This document shows positions 7,319 to 13,973 of a stretch of 39,922 nucleotides of DNA, one piece after another. The notes under the pieces were generated by a model, which had not been told where the DNA came from, searched no databases, and saw nothing but the letters and a program-made list of their open reading frames with translations. The position numbers were made by a program, and so were the translations under genes. The DNA comes from a virus, in IMG/VR virus record IMGVR_UViG_3300042549_008298, positions 1-39,922 of that record; one strand, given 5' to 3'. Every line of letters begins with the position of its first letter. Within the stretch, counting starts at the first letter, position 1.

Positions 7319-7330
7319 CAGTGTTAATAG
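7302..7330 (+). promoter_or_regulatory. Probable internal promoter before the UvrD-like helicase
   Basis: TTGAAC (7302-7307), a 17-base spacer and TAATAG (7325-7330), the -35 lying within the last codons of the SMC-like gene. Transcription from about 7337 would give a ~33 nt leader containing a short GCGCG/CGCGC stem and AGACATCC (7356-7363) before the ATG at 7370. Confidence 0.45.
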
Positions 7331-7369
7331 TGGGGCGCGCATACTTCAACGCGCAAGACATCCGACACC

Positions 7370-8857
7370 ATGCTTATGCACCCCTCCCCAGAACAAACCG
7401 CTGCCATAGCCAGCCCAGCCCCCCGCCTTTTGCTTCGCGCCGGAGCTGGAAGCGGAAAAAGTTTCGTGCTCGTCCACCGTATCGCCGCCGCTATTCAGGC
7501 CGGGGCCGACCCAGCCAAAGTCGTCGCCATCAGCTTCACCGTCCAAGCTGGCCGCATCTTGGCCGACCGGCTGGCCGCCCTTGGCATTACCGGCCTCCGC
7601 CATGTGGGCACGATCCACGCCTTGGCTTTGGCTGAGGCGCACAAGTTCCCCACCTGGGGCTACAAGCGCCCGCTCATCATAGACGAGGACATGCAGGCCG
7701 CACTCATCAAGGCCGAGCTGGCCCGCCTCCGCCTCGACAAGGCCGTGTCTATTCGCGACGTGGCAGCCACACTGGCCGCTGGGCAAGCTACTGACCAAGC
7801 GCACGCGCTCAAAAATGGCCGTGGTGGCGTTTATATCTCAACTAATCGAGCCTACGCACCCGCCCGCGCCGTCCGCCGGGCCATGATTGCTGCTGGGCAG
7901 GCTTCAATGGATATTCTACTTGGAGAAGCAGTTGCCTACCTTCCTGGATGTCTCGGCGAGTTGGATGCCTTTTACATGGACGAATTTCAAGATTCTGCCG
8001 TTGCCGACTACGTTCTTTTGGAAAAAATCGAGTCCAAGTCCAAAACCGTTGTCGGCGACGAAATGCAATCAATCTTTGGATTCCGTGGCTCCTCACCCGA
8101 CTACTTCCGCCACTTGGCCGCCAGCCATGATTGGCAGCAACGCACGCTTGCCGACAACTACCGGAGCCTCCCCGGCATCGTGGCCGCCGCCAACGCCCTG
8201 ACAGCCGGGCAGGCTGGGGCTATCACCATGCGCCACATCCGCCCCGACGACTGGACGCCGCCCACAATCGCCAACCACGGCACCGAGGCCGCCGAGTTCG
8301 CCCGCATCCGCGAGTGGCTGGCCGCTCACCCTACCGGCTCCTGCGCCATCCTCTGCCGCCACAACGCCCTGGCCGACCGCCTCCGGCTGGCCCTGGCCGA
8401 CGCCTTGCCGCCCAGCCCGGCCTTGGCGCTTGACCCGGCCATGATCAGGCAGGCCATGGCAGCCATCCAGCACTCTGGCGAGACATGGCACGACCACCAC
8501 GACGCCTTACCCTACGTCCGCCACTTCACCGAGGCCTGCGGCTCAGCCGAGCCCGAGGCCCTGCTGCCCGCCATGGCCGAGGCCCTGGCCCAAGCGGAGG
8601 CACAGGCTAGCTATGACTTTGGCGGCCTTTATATTGGCACGGTTCACGGAGCCAAAGGCCTCGAATGGGACCATGTTCTCATTGCCGGGGCCGAGCAGGC
8701 TAGCTGGCCGGAGACTGCCGAGATGTTGCGGCTCTTTTACGTTGCCGTCACAAGGGCACGGGATAGCCTCACCATCACGGCAGCCCGGCGGCGGCCTAGC
8801 CTGCATGGCCGGGGCTGGACGGAAAGCGAGATGGCGGGTATTGTGGGGAAACTTTAA
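7370..8857 (+). CDS. Compact UvrD/Rep-like superfamily 1 helicase (495 aa)
   Basis: An SF1A DNA helicase. Motif I is AGAGSGKS (24-31), Ia is AISFT, motif II is YMDEFQDS (202-209), motif III is VVGDEMQSIFGFRG (227-240), motif IV region begins LADNYRSLPGIV, motif V is TVHGAKGLEWD, and motif VI is LFYVAVTRARDSL. All core ATPase motifs are intact. At 495 residues it is much shorter than UvrD (about 720), consistent with reduced 1B/2B subdomains as in phage and archaeal mini-helicases. It probably acts with the SMC-like ATPase and SSB in recombination-dependent replication. The start could be 7370 or the next in-frame ATG at 7376. Confidence 0.9.
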   Translation: MLMHPSPEQTAAIASPAPRLLLRAGAGSGKSFVLVHRIAAAIQAGADPAKVVAISFTVQAGRILADRLAALGITGLRHVGTIHALALAEAHKFPTWGYKRPLIIDEDMQAALIKAELARLRLDKAVSIRDVAATLAAGQATDQAHALKNGRGGVYISTNRAYAPARAVRRAMIAAGQASMDILLGEAVAYLPGCLGELDAFYMDEFQDSAVADYVLLEKIESKSKTVVGDEMQSIFGFRGSSPDYFRHLAASHDWQQRTLADNYRSLPGIVAAANALTAGQAGAITMRHIRPDDWTPPTIANHGTEAAEFARIREWLAAHPTGSCAILCRHNALADRLRLALADALPPSPALALDPAMIRQAMAAIQHSGETWHDHHDALPYVRHFTEACGSAEPEALLPAMAEALAQAEAQASYDFGGLYIGTVHGAKGLEWDHVLIAGAEQASWPETAEMLRLFYVAVTRARDSLTITAARRRPSLHGRGWTESEMAGIVGKL

Positions 8858-8922
8858 GCCGAACAAAGAGCTGAGCCGCTAGCGAGCCTCAGCGAGTCTG
8901 TCGGCTCCAGCGGCAGTTCGGC
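8858..8922 (+). other. Strongly structured intergenic element (three stacked stems)
   Basis: Immediately after the helicase stop codon, GCCGAAC (8858-8864) pairs with GTTCGGC (8916-8922), GCCGCT (8875-8880) with AGCGGC (8909-8914), and GAGCC (8884-8888) with GGCTC (8903-8907), making an 18-bp imperfect hairpin. An alternative GCTGAG/CTCAGC stem (8870-8875/8888-8893) competes with it. No T-tract follows, so it is not a classical intrinsic terminator. It sits directly upstream of a promoter, so it may be a terminator of another type, an mRNA 3'-end stabiliser or a small RNA. Confidence 0.5.
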
Positions 8923-8924
8923 AC

Positions 8925-8952
8925 TTGCCAACCGCCCGCCAACCAGTAAAAT
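8925..8952 (+). promoter_or_regulatory. Probable promoter for the 8962 gene and SSB operon
   Basis: TTGCCA (8925-8930), 16-base spacer, TAAAAT (8947-8952). The ATG of the next gene lies 10 bases after the -10 box, so the transcript would be leaderless or nearly so. Confidence 0.5.
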
Positions 8953-8961
8953 ACCCCCACA

Positions 8962-9345
8962 ATGAAAACGCTAGCCTACGCTCTCCTGACCTTCGCCCTG
9001 CTCCGCCTTTTTGCCGCCCTGCCCGCCCAGGCCCAAGACACCCGCCGCCCCACTGAGGCCATGACCGTGGCGGCCTACGAGTCTGCCGCCATTGCCAAGG
9101 CCCGCCAGCGCCCCGACGTTATCCGGCTCAGGTTCGCCCTAGCCAAGTCCGCCACCGATGCCGAGCGCCGGGCCATCTCCGCCAGCCTCTACGCCATTCT
9201 TGAGGGCGCGGCAGCCCAGGGCAGGCAGGCAGGCTTGGCCGCCGTGGAGCAGAGGCGGAGGGCGGATGCGGAGCTGCACAAGAAATGGGACGCCGACAAA
9301 AAACACGAAGAACTCATTTGGGCTTTGCAGAACCTCCGGCGCTGA
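8962..9345 (+). CDS. Exported Ala-rich helical protein (127 aa)
   Basis: The first ~24 residues (MKTLAYALLTFALLRLFAAL then PAQAQD) form a signal peptide with an AQA signal-peptidase I site. The mature part is helical, with a charged coiled-coil-like C-terminus (QGRQAGLAAVEQRRRADAEL then KKWDADKKHEELIW). Function unknown. The topology (N-terminal hydrophobic segment plus coiled coil) is also compatible with an uncleaved anchor such as an inner-membrane spanin; its location next to SSB gives no support for a lysis role. Preceded by a promoter and a CCCCACAATG start context. Confidence 0.65.
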   Translation: MKTLAYALLTFALLRLFAALPAQAQDTRRPTEAMTVAAYESAAIAKARQRPDVIRLRFALAKSATDAERRAISASLYAILEGAAAQGRQAGLAAVEQRRRADAELHKKWDADKKHEELIWALQNLRR

Positions 9346-9377
9346 GTAGCCTAGCGCCCTCACCTCAGAATCTACCC

Positions 9378-9911
9378 ATGGCCTCCATAAATTCAGTCCA
9401 CATTCTCGGCAACTTGACCCGCGACCCAGAAGTCCGCTACACTCCCAAAGGTTCCGCCGTCTGCGACATCAGCCTAGCACTCAATCGGGTGTGGTATGAC
9501 GATCAAAACCAGAAGCACGAGGAATGCGACTTCATTGACGTAACCGTGTTTGGCAAGACCGCCGAAAACTGCGGCAAGTTCCTCGCTAAAGGCCTCCGCC
9601 TGCATGTCGAAGGCCGCCTCAAGCAAGAAACTTGGGAGGACAAAGCCACCGGCCAGAAGAAATCCAAAGTCAAAGTCGTGGCTGACAAAGTGACCTTTAT
9701 TGATTTCCGCGAGGACGGCACCCGCCAAGAAGCCCAGCCCGAGCCCGCTAGACAGCCCGCCCAGCCTCAGCGCCAAGCGCCTACCCAGAGGCCAGCCCAG
9801 GCCGCCCCTGCCCGGCAGTTTGCCCAGGGCCAGACTGCCCAGAGGCCTAGCCGGACGATCCAGTATGCCGCGCCTCAACCAGACAACGGCGACGACAGTA
9901 TTCTATATTGA
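9378..9911 (+). CDS. ssb: Single-stranded DNA-binding protein (177 aa)
   Basis: Bacterial-type SSB with a clear OB fold: SVHILGNLTRDPEVRYTPKG, CDISLALNR, ECDFIDVTVFGKTAENCGKF, LRLHVEGRLKQETWEDKATG and VVADKVTFID over residues 1-115. A Gln/Pro/Arg-rich linker follows and the protein ends DNGDDSILY, an acidic tail ending in a hydrophobic pair that diverges from the host-like DDDIPF. It coats ssDNA during replication and recombination, and the tail probably recruits phage partners. The start at 9378 is set by homology to the SSB N-terminus. It lies between an exported protein and a KH-domain protein. Confidence 0.95.
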   Translation: MASINSVHILGNLTRDPEVRYTPKGSAVCDISLALNRVWYDDQNQKHEECDFIDVTVFGKTAENCGKFLAKGLRLHVEGRLKQETWEDKATGQKKSKVKVVADKVTFIDFREDGTRQEAQPEPARQPAQPQRQAPTQRPAQAAPARQFAQGQTAQRPSRTIQYAAPQPDNGDDSILY

Positions 9912-9936
9912 TCGCCGCCAGCCAGCCGCCAAGCAC

Positions 9937-9962
9937 AGGCCGGGCCTTGACGGGCTCGGCCT
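9937..9962 (+). other. Hairpin between ssb and the KH gene
   Basis: AGGCCGGGCC (9937-9946) pairs with GGCTCGGCCT (9953-9962) with one G-U pair and a 6-nt loop TTGACG. It is followed by TGTCGCG and not a T-tract, so it may be a weak terminator, attenuator or processing site that lowers expression of the KH gene relative to ssb. Confidence 0.45.
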
Positions 9963-9981
9963 TGTCGCGTAAGTGGAGATA

Positions 9982-10485
9982 ATGACACCAGACAACGATA
10001 AAGACGCCAGCACAGCCCACGACTTCATTCATGCGCTCGTCTTGCCGCTCATCCCCCACGACCCGACCGGCATCGGCATCAAGGTCAACGCCAACGAAAT
10101 TATCCTGCTAGCCTCCGCCCGTAACATGGGGAGCATCATCGGCAAAGGCGGTGCCATGGTGGCAGCCTTACGCCAGCTCCTGCGCCCGTTCGGCTGGGGC
10201 CTTCAGGTTCCGAGCACAGCCCGCCACGACCTCAATACGCCGCCAATCCAGCCTATGCCCGAGGTGCGCGAGCTGGCCGTGGGCTGGCTGGATGCCCGCT
10301 ACGGGCAAGAGGCCTACAGGCTGGCAGGCGAGGCCGAAGGCAGCCACTGGGAAATCTACGTTCACCCCGACCACTACGACCATGCCGACCACTCCGCACT
10401 CGAAACATGGGCCTACAATGCCGCCCGAGCCCAAGGCTCCATCTTCAAAATCAGACTCAAGCCCGGCGGCATCGTCCACGCCTGA
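9982..10485 (+). CDS. KH-domain RNA/ssDNA-binding protein (167 aa)
   Basis: Residues about 15-80 form a KH-like domain with the signature SIIGKGGAMVAALRQLL (GxxG loop GKGG at residues 54-57), resembling bacterial KhpA and a recurrent phage KH protein. The remainder contains AVGWLDARYGQEAYRLAG and a His/Tyr-rich stretch of unknown role. It probably binds single-stranded nucleic acid. The ATG at 9982 has one of the few convincing Shine-Dalgarno sequences here (GGAG at 9975-9978, 3-nt spacing; a short one). An in-frame GTG at 9973 is an alternative. Confidence 0.8.
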   Translation: MTPDNDKDASTAHDFIHALVLPLIPHDPTGIGIKVNANEIILLASARNMGSIIGKGGAMVAALRQLLRPFGWGLQVPSTARHDLNTPPIQPMPEVRELAVGWLDARYGQEAYRLAGEAEGSHWEIYVHPDHYDHADHSALETWAYNAARAQGSIFKIRLKPGGIVHA

Positions 10486-10498
10486 GCCGGACACATGG

Positions 10499-10753
10499 CT
10501 GATAGAGCCCGCCGACGCGGTGGGGCGCTACCTCGTCGCCAGCCAAAGCCAAGCAGGCAAGTACATGGTGGACTTGCTCGCCTACAACGGCCACGGCCAA
10601 TGCGCCTGCCCTCAATGGGGCTACCGCATCGGCCCGGCCCGCGAAAAAGGCGAGCAGCCGCCGGTTCGCTGGTGCAAACACATAGCGGCTGCCCGTGAGG
10701 TGATGCTGGACGACGTTATTGCCCGGATGCTGGTGCAGGCGGTGCAGGGCTAG
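10499..10753 (+). CDS. SWIM zinc-finger-like protein, start codon uncertain (about 84 aa)
   Basis: The protein contains WLIEPADAVGRYLVASQSQ, KYMVDLLAYNGHGQC and C-x-C-P...W-C-K-H-I-x-A-A-R, the C-x-C-x(n)-C-x-H pattern of a SWIM zinc finger (DNA- or protein-binding). Similar small SWIM proteins occur in phage replication operons. No ATG lies in frame between the upstream gene and the conserved part. Candidates are CTG at 10499, GTG at 10520 (which would cut into the conserved part), or a +1 frameshift from the KH gene at its TGA (10483-10485). The interval given starts at CTG. It overlaps the leftward gene ending at 10716 tail-to-tail by 38 bases. Confidence 0.7.
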   Translation: MIEPADAVGRYLVASQSQAGKYMVDLLAYNGHGQCACPQWGYRIGPAREKGEQPPVRWCKHIAAAREVMLDDVIARMLVQAVQG

Positions 10754-11291
10754 GCTTTTCATCCTCCCACCCCGCAAACAGCGGCTTGGCCTTCGCCATC
10801 AGATCTGGATCAGGCATGGCGGCGACCATGTGCCCGACAAAAGTGTGCAAATCCCAGCCCACCCGCGCCAGATGCCGGGCCAGCTTCCCAGCGAGTGCGC
10901 TAGGCAGCCAAAGTGGCCGCCACTGGCCCGCCCCGCCCTCGGGCTCAGGCGGCACAAGGCTCGGCGCAGGCGGCACACTCTTGGGTTCGGGCAATTCATC
11001 AATCAGCGCGCAAATCAGCCCACTAACGGACGTGCCAAGCTGGGCGGCCAACCCGTCTGCCTTGGCTGCCGTGGTGTCGGGTAGGGTGATGAGCAAGCGA
11101 AGCACGGGCACACGCTCGCCAGACTGCGTGACGTAGAGCGCCGAGTTCAGAAACGCCCTTTTCGAGCCTCCGCCCTTCTTGGGCCTGCTCCCCGGCGGCC
11201 TGCCACGGGGGCGGCCTGGCTTGGGCTTGTGGGGGCGAGGGTAGGATGCGTCGTCTTGCATTTGGGCCACGACTTCTGGGGGCAGGCTCAT
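10716..11291 (-). CDS. AT-hook plus ribbon-helix-helix-like DNA-binding protein (191 aa)
   Basis: Residues about 25-45 carry GRPRGRPPG, a textbook AT-hook that binds the minor groove of AT-rich DNA. Residues about 60-105 (VLRLLITLPDTTAAKADGLA then QLGTSVSGLICALIDEL) look like a ribbon-helix-helix domain, and a second similar strand-helix-helix unit (LWLPSALAGKLARHLARVG...FVGHMVAAM) follows after a Pro-rich linker. This suggests a regulator with two RHH-like modules in one chain. The ATG at 11291 overlaps the TGA of the small membrane gene upstream (ATGA), which decides the start over the frame to 11531. Last gene of the leftward operon 12608-10716. Confidence 0.65.
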   Translation of the reverse strand: MSLPPEVVAQMQDDASYPRPHKPKPGRPRGRPPGSRPKKGGGSKRAFLNSALYVTQSGERVPVLRLLITLPDTTAAKADGLAAQLGTSVSGLICALIDELPEPKSVPPAPSLVPPEPEGGAGQWRPLWLPSALAGKLARHLARVGWDLHTFVGHMVAAMPDPDLMAKAKPLFAGWEDEKPSPAPPAPASGQ

Positions 11292-11461
11292 AGCGCAAAG
11301 ACAAGGCGGCAGATCCAGAGCAAGGCCAGCCCGGCCACCGGCACGCCCACGAACAGGCAGGCCAGGAAGGCTAGGCCGTCGTAGAGCGGGCGTTGGCGGA
11401 GGTATTCGCGGGCGTAGAGCATGGGGTGGGTGTCGGGGTCTGGGAGAAGGGGATTTTTCAT
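11288..11461 (-). CDS. Small membrane protein (57 aa)
   Basis: Translated directly from the minus strand: MKNPLLPDPDTHPMLYAREY, then LRQRPLYDGLAFLACLFVG and VPVAGLALLWICRLVFAL. Residues 29-57 form one long hydrophobic helix, so the predicted topology is a short cytoplasmic N-terminus and a single C-terminal membrane span. Its ATG overlaps the TGA of the previous membrane gene and its own TGA overlaps the next ATG. This double ATGA coupling, with the second small membrane gene upstream, is good evidence that it is real. No family recognised. Confidence 0.65.
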   Translation of the reverse strand: MKNPLLPDPDTHPMLYAREYLRQRPLYDGLAFLACLFVGVPVAGLALLWICRLVFAL

Positions 11462-11622
11462 GGGTGCATTTTGAGATTGTAAACGATGAACAGGAATAGG
11501 GCCAGCCCCACCAGTAGGCAGGCCAAGTCAAGGCCCAGGGCCGCCAAGCTAGGCCGGGCAGGCTGGCGCAATGCCTCGGGCCATGTGGGGGGAGGGTCGA
11601 TGGAGGAGAGGGAGCGTTTCAT
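11458..11622 (-). CDS. Small membrane protein (54 aa)
   Basis: Sequence MKRSLSSIDPPPTWPEALRQ then ARPSLAALGLDLACLLVGLA and LFLFIVYNLKMHP. Residues about 25-48 form a single transmembrane helix. It overlaps both neighbours by 4 nt (with 11619-11864 upstream and 11288-11461 downstream). Together with the next gene it forms a pair of ~55-residue single-span proteins. The length and pairing resemble holin/antiholin or superinfection-exclusion proteins, but nothing in the sequence decides between these. Confidence 0.65.
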   Translation of the reverse strand: MKRSLSSIDPPPTWPEALRQPARPSLAALGLDLACLLVGLALFLFIVYNLKMHP

Positions 11623-11864
11623 GGTTTGATGATGGGTGGCAGGCTGATAGGCCGCCAGTGGGTAGGCTGGTGAGGTGAGCGCGCCCAGCCAGCCTGCCAG
11701 ATGTCGTGGCCGTCCGACCACTCAACGTCACCGAACTCGTCCGCGTCCTCCTCCGTAGGCAGCCCAGCCGCCACCGGCTGCCAGTCAAGGCGCGCCAGCC
11801 GGGCAAGCTCGGCCTTGAGGCTGGAGACGGGCACCAAAGCCGCATGTGTGCGAGGATATTTCAC
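11619..11864 (-). CDS. Phage hypothetical protein, GTG start (81 aa)
   Basis: No recognised family. It begins (V/M)KYPRTHAALVPVSSLKAELA and has an acidic middle (PTEEDADEFGDVEWSDGHDI) and a Pro-rich end. The GTG at 11864 overlaps the TGA of the upstream gene (GTGA), which is the reason for the start choice. Small soluble acidic protein of an accessory operon. Confidence 0.6.
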   Translation of the reverse strand: MKYPRTHAALVPVSSLKAELARLARLDWQPVAAGLPTEEDADEFGDVEWSDGHDIWQAGWARSPHQPTHWRPISLPPIIKP

Positions 11865-12202
11865 GCCACCACCTCCCCAAAGCAGAGTTCCGCCTGCACC
11901 ACAGGCTTGGCATGCCTCATGGCCCGGATGGCCTCGGCCAGCTCAGCCATACGGCACCGGGCCGCCCCGATAGCCAAGACTTCAGTATCCGTGATTTGCG
12001 CCCACCGCCGGGCAGCTTGGCAGGCCTCGGCTTGGCTGGGGGCCTGATAGGCCGTTTCGATTCGCTCCATGGGGTTAGATCGGTGCTCCACAACGCGGAA
12101 GTCTCGCGGCCCGAACTGCCGGGCCTCGAAGCCAAGCAGGCCGTTGGCCCGCACAAAGCCAGCCACGCGGGCTGGGGAGATCATATCAAATATTGCTGTC
12201 AT
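11861..12202 (-). CDS. Phage hypothetical protein (113 aa)
   Basis: No recognised family. The N-terminal part (MTAIFDMISPARVAGFVRAN, LLGFEARQFGPRDFRVVEH) and helical C-terminal half (EACQAARRWAQITDTEVLAI, RMAELAEAIRAMRHAK) suggest a small alpha/beta protein with no membrane segment. The start at 12202 is preceded by the conserved TCAAACTA...ACATCCGACT leader shared with the next gene upstream. Confidence 0.6.
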   Translation of the reverse strand: MTAIFDMISPARVAGFVRANGLLGFEARQFGPRDFRVVEHRSNPMERIETAYQAPSQAEACQAARRWAQITDTEVLAIGAARCRMAELAEAIRAMRHAKPVVQAELCFGEVVA

Positions 12203-12230
12203 AGTCGGATGTAGTTTGAGGGTTTAATGG

Positions 12231-12608
12231 TTAGGCGAGAAGGTCGATCTTCATTTTGGATGCCGCATACCCCAAAAGGGTGTTGGTAACTCGAAGAATC
12301 TGAAACTTGCCATCGTGGGTAGCCGTGCCTTGCGGTGCCTTGTGTCCGCCCGTGTAGTCTTCACGGATGAGCGACCCATCATCTAAAAGCATTTGCAGGC
12401 CGCGCACGTTATTTGTGCCGCATTGCTGCCACCCTGTTGTGCAACTGCCAGAGAGCCAAGAGAAGGCATCCCCTTTGCGTTTTAGGTTGTTAGAGCAGGC
12501 ACAGATGGTTTGAAGAGCGATGGTTTCAGCCTCGCAATTTTGCCATTTGCTGCCCATGAGTTCGTAGCCAGTTTTGATTGCTGCCGCGATGGTTTCGAGA
12601 TGTTTCAT
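12231..12608 (-). CDS. Phage hypothetical protein (125 aa)
   Basis: No recognised family. Cys-containing alpha/beta sequence: MKHLETIAAAIKTGYELMG, ETIALQTICACSNNLKRKGD, CTTGWQQCGTNNVRGLQML, FQILRVTNTLLGYAASKMKI. Its base composition is less GC-biased than neighbours, with A/T-ending codons more frequent. First gene of the leftward accessory operon, with the leader TTCAAACTAAAGACATCCGATT directly before the ATG. Confidence 0.6.
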   Translation of the reverse strand: MKHLETIAAAIKTGYELMGSKWQNCEAETIALQTICACSNNLKRKGDAFSWLSGSCTTGWQQCGTNNVRGLQMLLDDGSLIREDYTGGHKAPQGTATHDGKFQILRVTNTLLGYAASKMKIDLLA

Positions 12609-12731
12609 AATCGGATGTCTTTAGTTTGAAGAGTGCAGCAGGCAAACGCGCCCGCTGACGCCTCTATAAACGCACACGAATTAAAATATATCAACGAATA
12701 TTTTCACGAAGATCACTTTTCCCCTGCGTAA
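12609..12731. promoter_or_regulatory. Divergent intergenic region before the packaging operon
   Basis: A 123-nt AT-rich gap between the leftward accessory operon and the rightward terminase region. It holds TATAAA (12665-12670) and an inverted repeat AAAATAT (12683-12689) / ATATTTT (12698-12704) with an 8-nt spacer, a plausible operator. I cannot assign clear -35/-10 pairs in either direction. The leftward leader carries AGACATCC (minus strand of 12613-12620). An AT-hook protein encoded nearby would favour DNA like this (inference). Confidence 0.45.
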
Positions 12732-13397
12732 ATGGGCATTAACTACAAACAATACATGAAATCCGACACAAAGTCCAAGCCTGCCGCCAAGAAAGCCAAG
12801 GCCAAACGCCGCCCAGCCTCGCCTAGCAGACCAGCCCAAGCCGAGATCATGCCCAGGCGGCAGGCATGGGCCACGCCCGCCGAGAAGGCCCAGTACTGCG
12901 CCTTGAGGGCAACAGGCACGCCCGCCGCCGAGGCCTACCGCATGGTCAGGCCAGAGACGACCCGCGACGGCTGCGCCAGCCAAGGCACCCGCTGGGATGC
13001 CGACATGGCCGCCGAGATCGCCGCCCTCAAAGAAGCCGCCAGCCAGGCAGCCGGGCAGGCGCATGGCGTGACCGTGGCTTGGCTGGTGGGCAACATGAAG
13101 GAGATGTTTGAGACTCCGCTCGCCAAGATCGACGCGGAATCGAGGTTCTGTAAGAAGTACAAGATCACGGAAACCATGACAGATGCAGGCCCGAAAACGA
13201 CCATCGAAGTCGAAAAGCCCTGTCCCCTCGCCACGCTCCAGGCCATCGCCAAGCAGACCGGGCTGGAGGCCAAGCCAGCCCAGGCAGGGCAGGAGCCGGG
13301 CGCAGGCACGCCTACGGTGCGCGACCTTATGGCGGCTTTGGTCCGGCCCGGCTCACCCATTGCCCGGCGGCTGGAGGCTGGCAGGCTGGCTGAGTGA
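12732..13397 (+). CDS. Probable terminase small subunit (221 aa)
   Basis: Likely DNA-recognition subunit of the packaging motor. After a basic N-terminal tail (KSKPAAKKAKAKRRPA) comes ATPAEKAQYCALRATGTPAA then EAYRMVRPETT and GTRWDADMAAEIAALKEAA, the HTH-containing N-terminal pattern of TerS proteins ('xxxYxxxxxxAAxxAYxxV'). The central helix and AWLVGNMKEMFETPLAKID oligomerisation-like segment also fit. It is upstream of TerL but separated from it by about 3.3 kb. The start is uncertain: ATG 12732 or in-frame ATG 12756; neither has a Shine-Dalgarno. Confidence 0.6.
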   Translation: MGINYKQYMKSDTKSKPAAKKAKAKRRPASPSRPAQAEIMPRRQAWATPAEKAQYCALRATGTPAAEAYRMVRPETTRDGCASQGTRWDADMAAEIAALKEAASQAAGQAHGVTVAWLVGNMKEMFETPLAKIDAESRFCKKYKITETMTDAGPKTTIEVEKPCPLATLQAIAKQTGLEAKPAQAGQEPGAGTPTVRDLMAALVRPGSPIARRLEAGRLAE

Positions 13398-13467
13398 TAC
13401 TTTTATGGCGTAGAAGTGCCAGAAAATCGGCTTTAGCTAAAAAGTAGCGTATTAAAGTGACAAGTGG

Positions 13468-13496
13468 TTGATGTTTTGACGGTCAAGGGTTATATT
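13468..13496 (+). promoter_or_regulatory. Strong-looking promoter immediately before the 13506 gene
   Basis: TTGATG (13468-13473), 17-base spacer, TATATT (13491-13496). The predicted start point (about 13503) is only about 3 nt before the ATG at 13506, so the mRNA would be essentially leaderless. The transcript would run to the terminator at 15306-15343. Confidence 0.6.
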
Positions 13497-13505
13497 TGGC
13501 CCGCC

Positions 13506-13973
13506 ATGAGCACCAAACCAGACACCCGACAAATCCCCGACGACATCATCCAAGCCGCTATGAACAAGGCTTGTGCAAATGTGGCAGCAACACACGATAT
13601 TTATCTCAACGCACTCGACCTTAAGCCAGGTAATGACTATTGGGAGGACGAGGCCCCAGCCCGCCTAGCCTTGGCCCGCGCCCTGCTCGCCCGCCTGCCA
13701 GAGCCCACTAAAACAAGCCCGCCTGCTCCACTCGGAAATGCAAAAGCTCACGCCGAATTTCAAGCAGAACTTGAATCCGTTTGGAATGGTGACTCATGGA
13801 CTCCCAAAGTGGGCGACGTGGTGCGGCTCACGTCGGGCGGGGACGCATTGACGGTGACGGAATACGACGCCGAAAAAAACCAATGGCGCTGTGTTGGACT
13901 GACTGGCGGATGCCCTTGCTACGTGTGCGTTCCAGCCGCCTGCCTCACCCCAGCCAAGGAGGCCCAGCCATGA
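13506..13973 (+). CDS. Phage protein with C-terminal DUF2158/YodC-like domain (155 aa)
   Basis: Residues about 1-75 are helical (IPDDIIQAAMNKACANVAAT, ARLALARALLARLPEP). Residues about 100-150 (VGDVVRLTSGGDALTVTEYD, QWRCVGLTGGC) match the small beta-barrel pattern 'GDVVRLxSGGxxMTVxxxxxxxVxCxWF' of DUF2158 (YodC-like) proteins, whose function is unknown. The frame extends upstream to 13464, but the ATG at 13506 fits the promoter placement. It overlaps the next gene by 4 nt. Confidence 0.7.
   Translation: MSTKPDTRQIPDDIIQAAMNKACANVAATHDIYLNALDLKPGNDYWEDEAPARLALARALLARLPEPTKTSPPAPLGNAKAHAEFQAELESVWNGDSWTPKVGDVVRLTSGGDALTVTEYDAEKNQWRCVGLTGGCPCYVCVPAACLTPAKEAQP

Noticed and set aside
8858-8930. 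Possible tRNA, because of a 7-bp closing stem
   Set aside because: Only 65 nt, no T-loop or D-loop consensus, no CCA directly after the stem, and a continuous stacked hairpin explains the pairing better.
10151-10485. Upstream part of the SWIM reading frame as a separate protein
   Set aside because: It lies inside the KH gene in another frame and reads as Arg/Pro/Thr-rich shadow sequence; only the part after about 10490 looks conserved.
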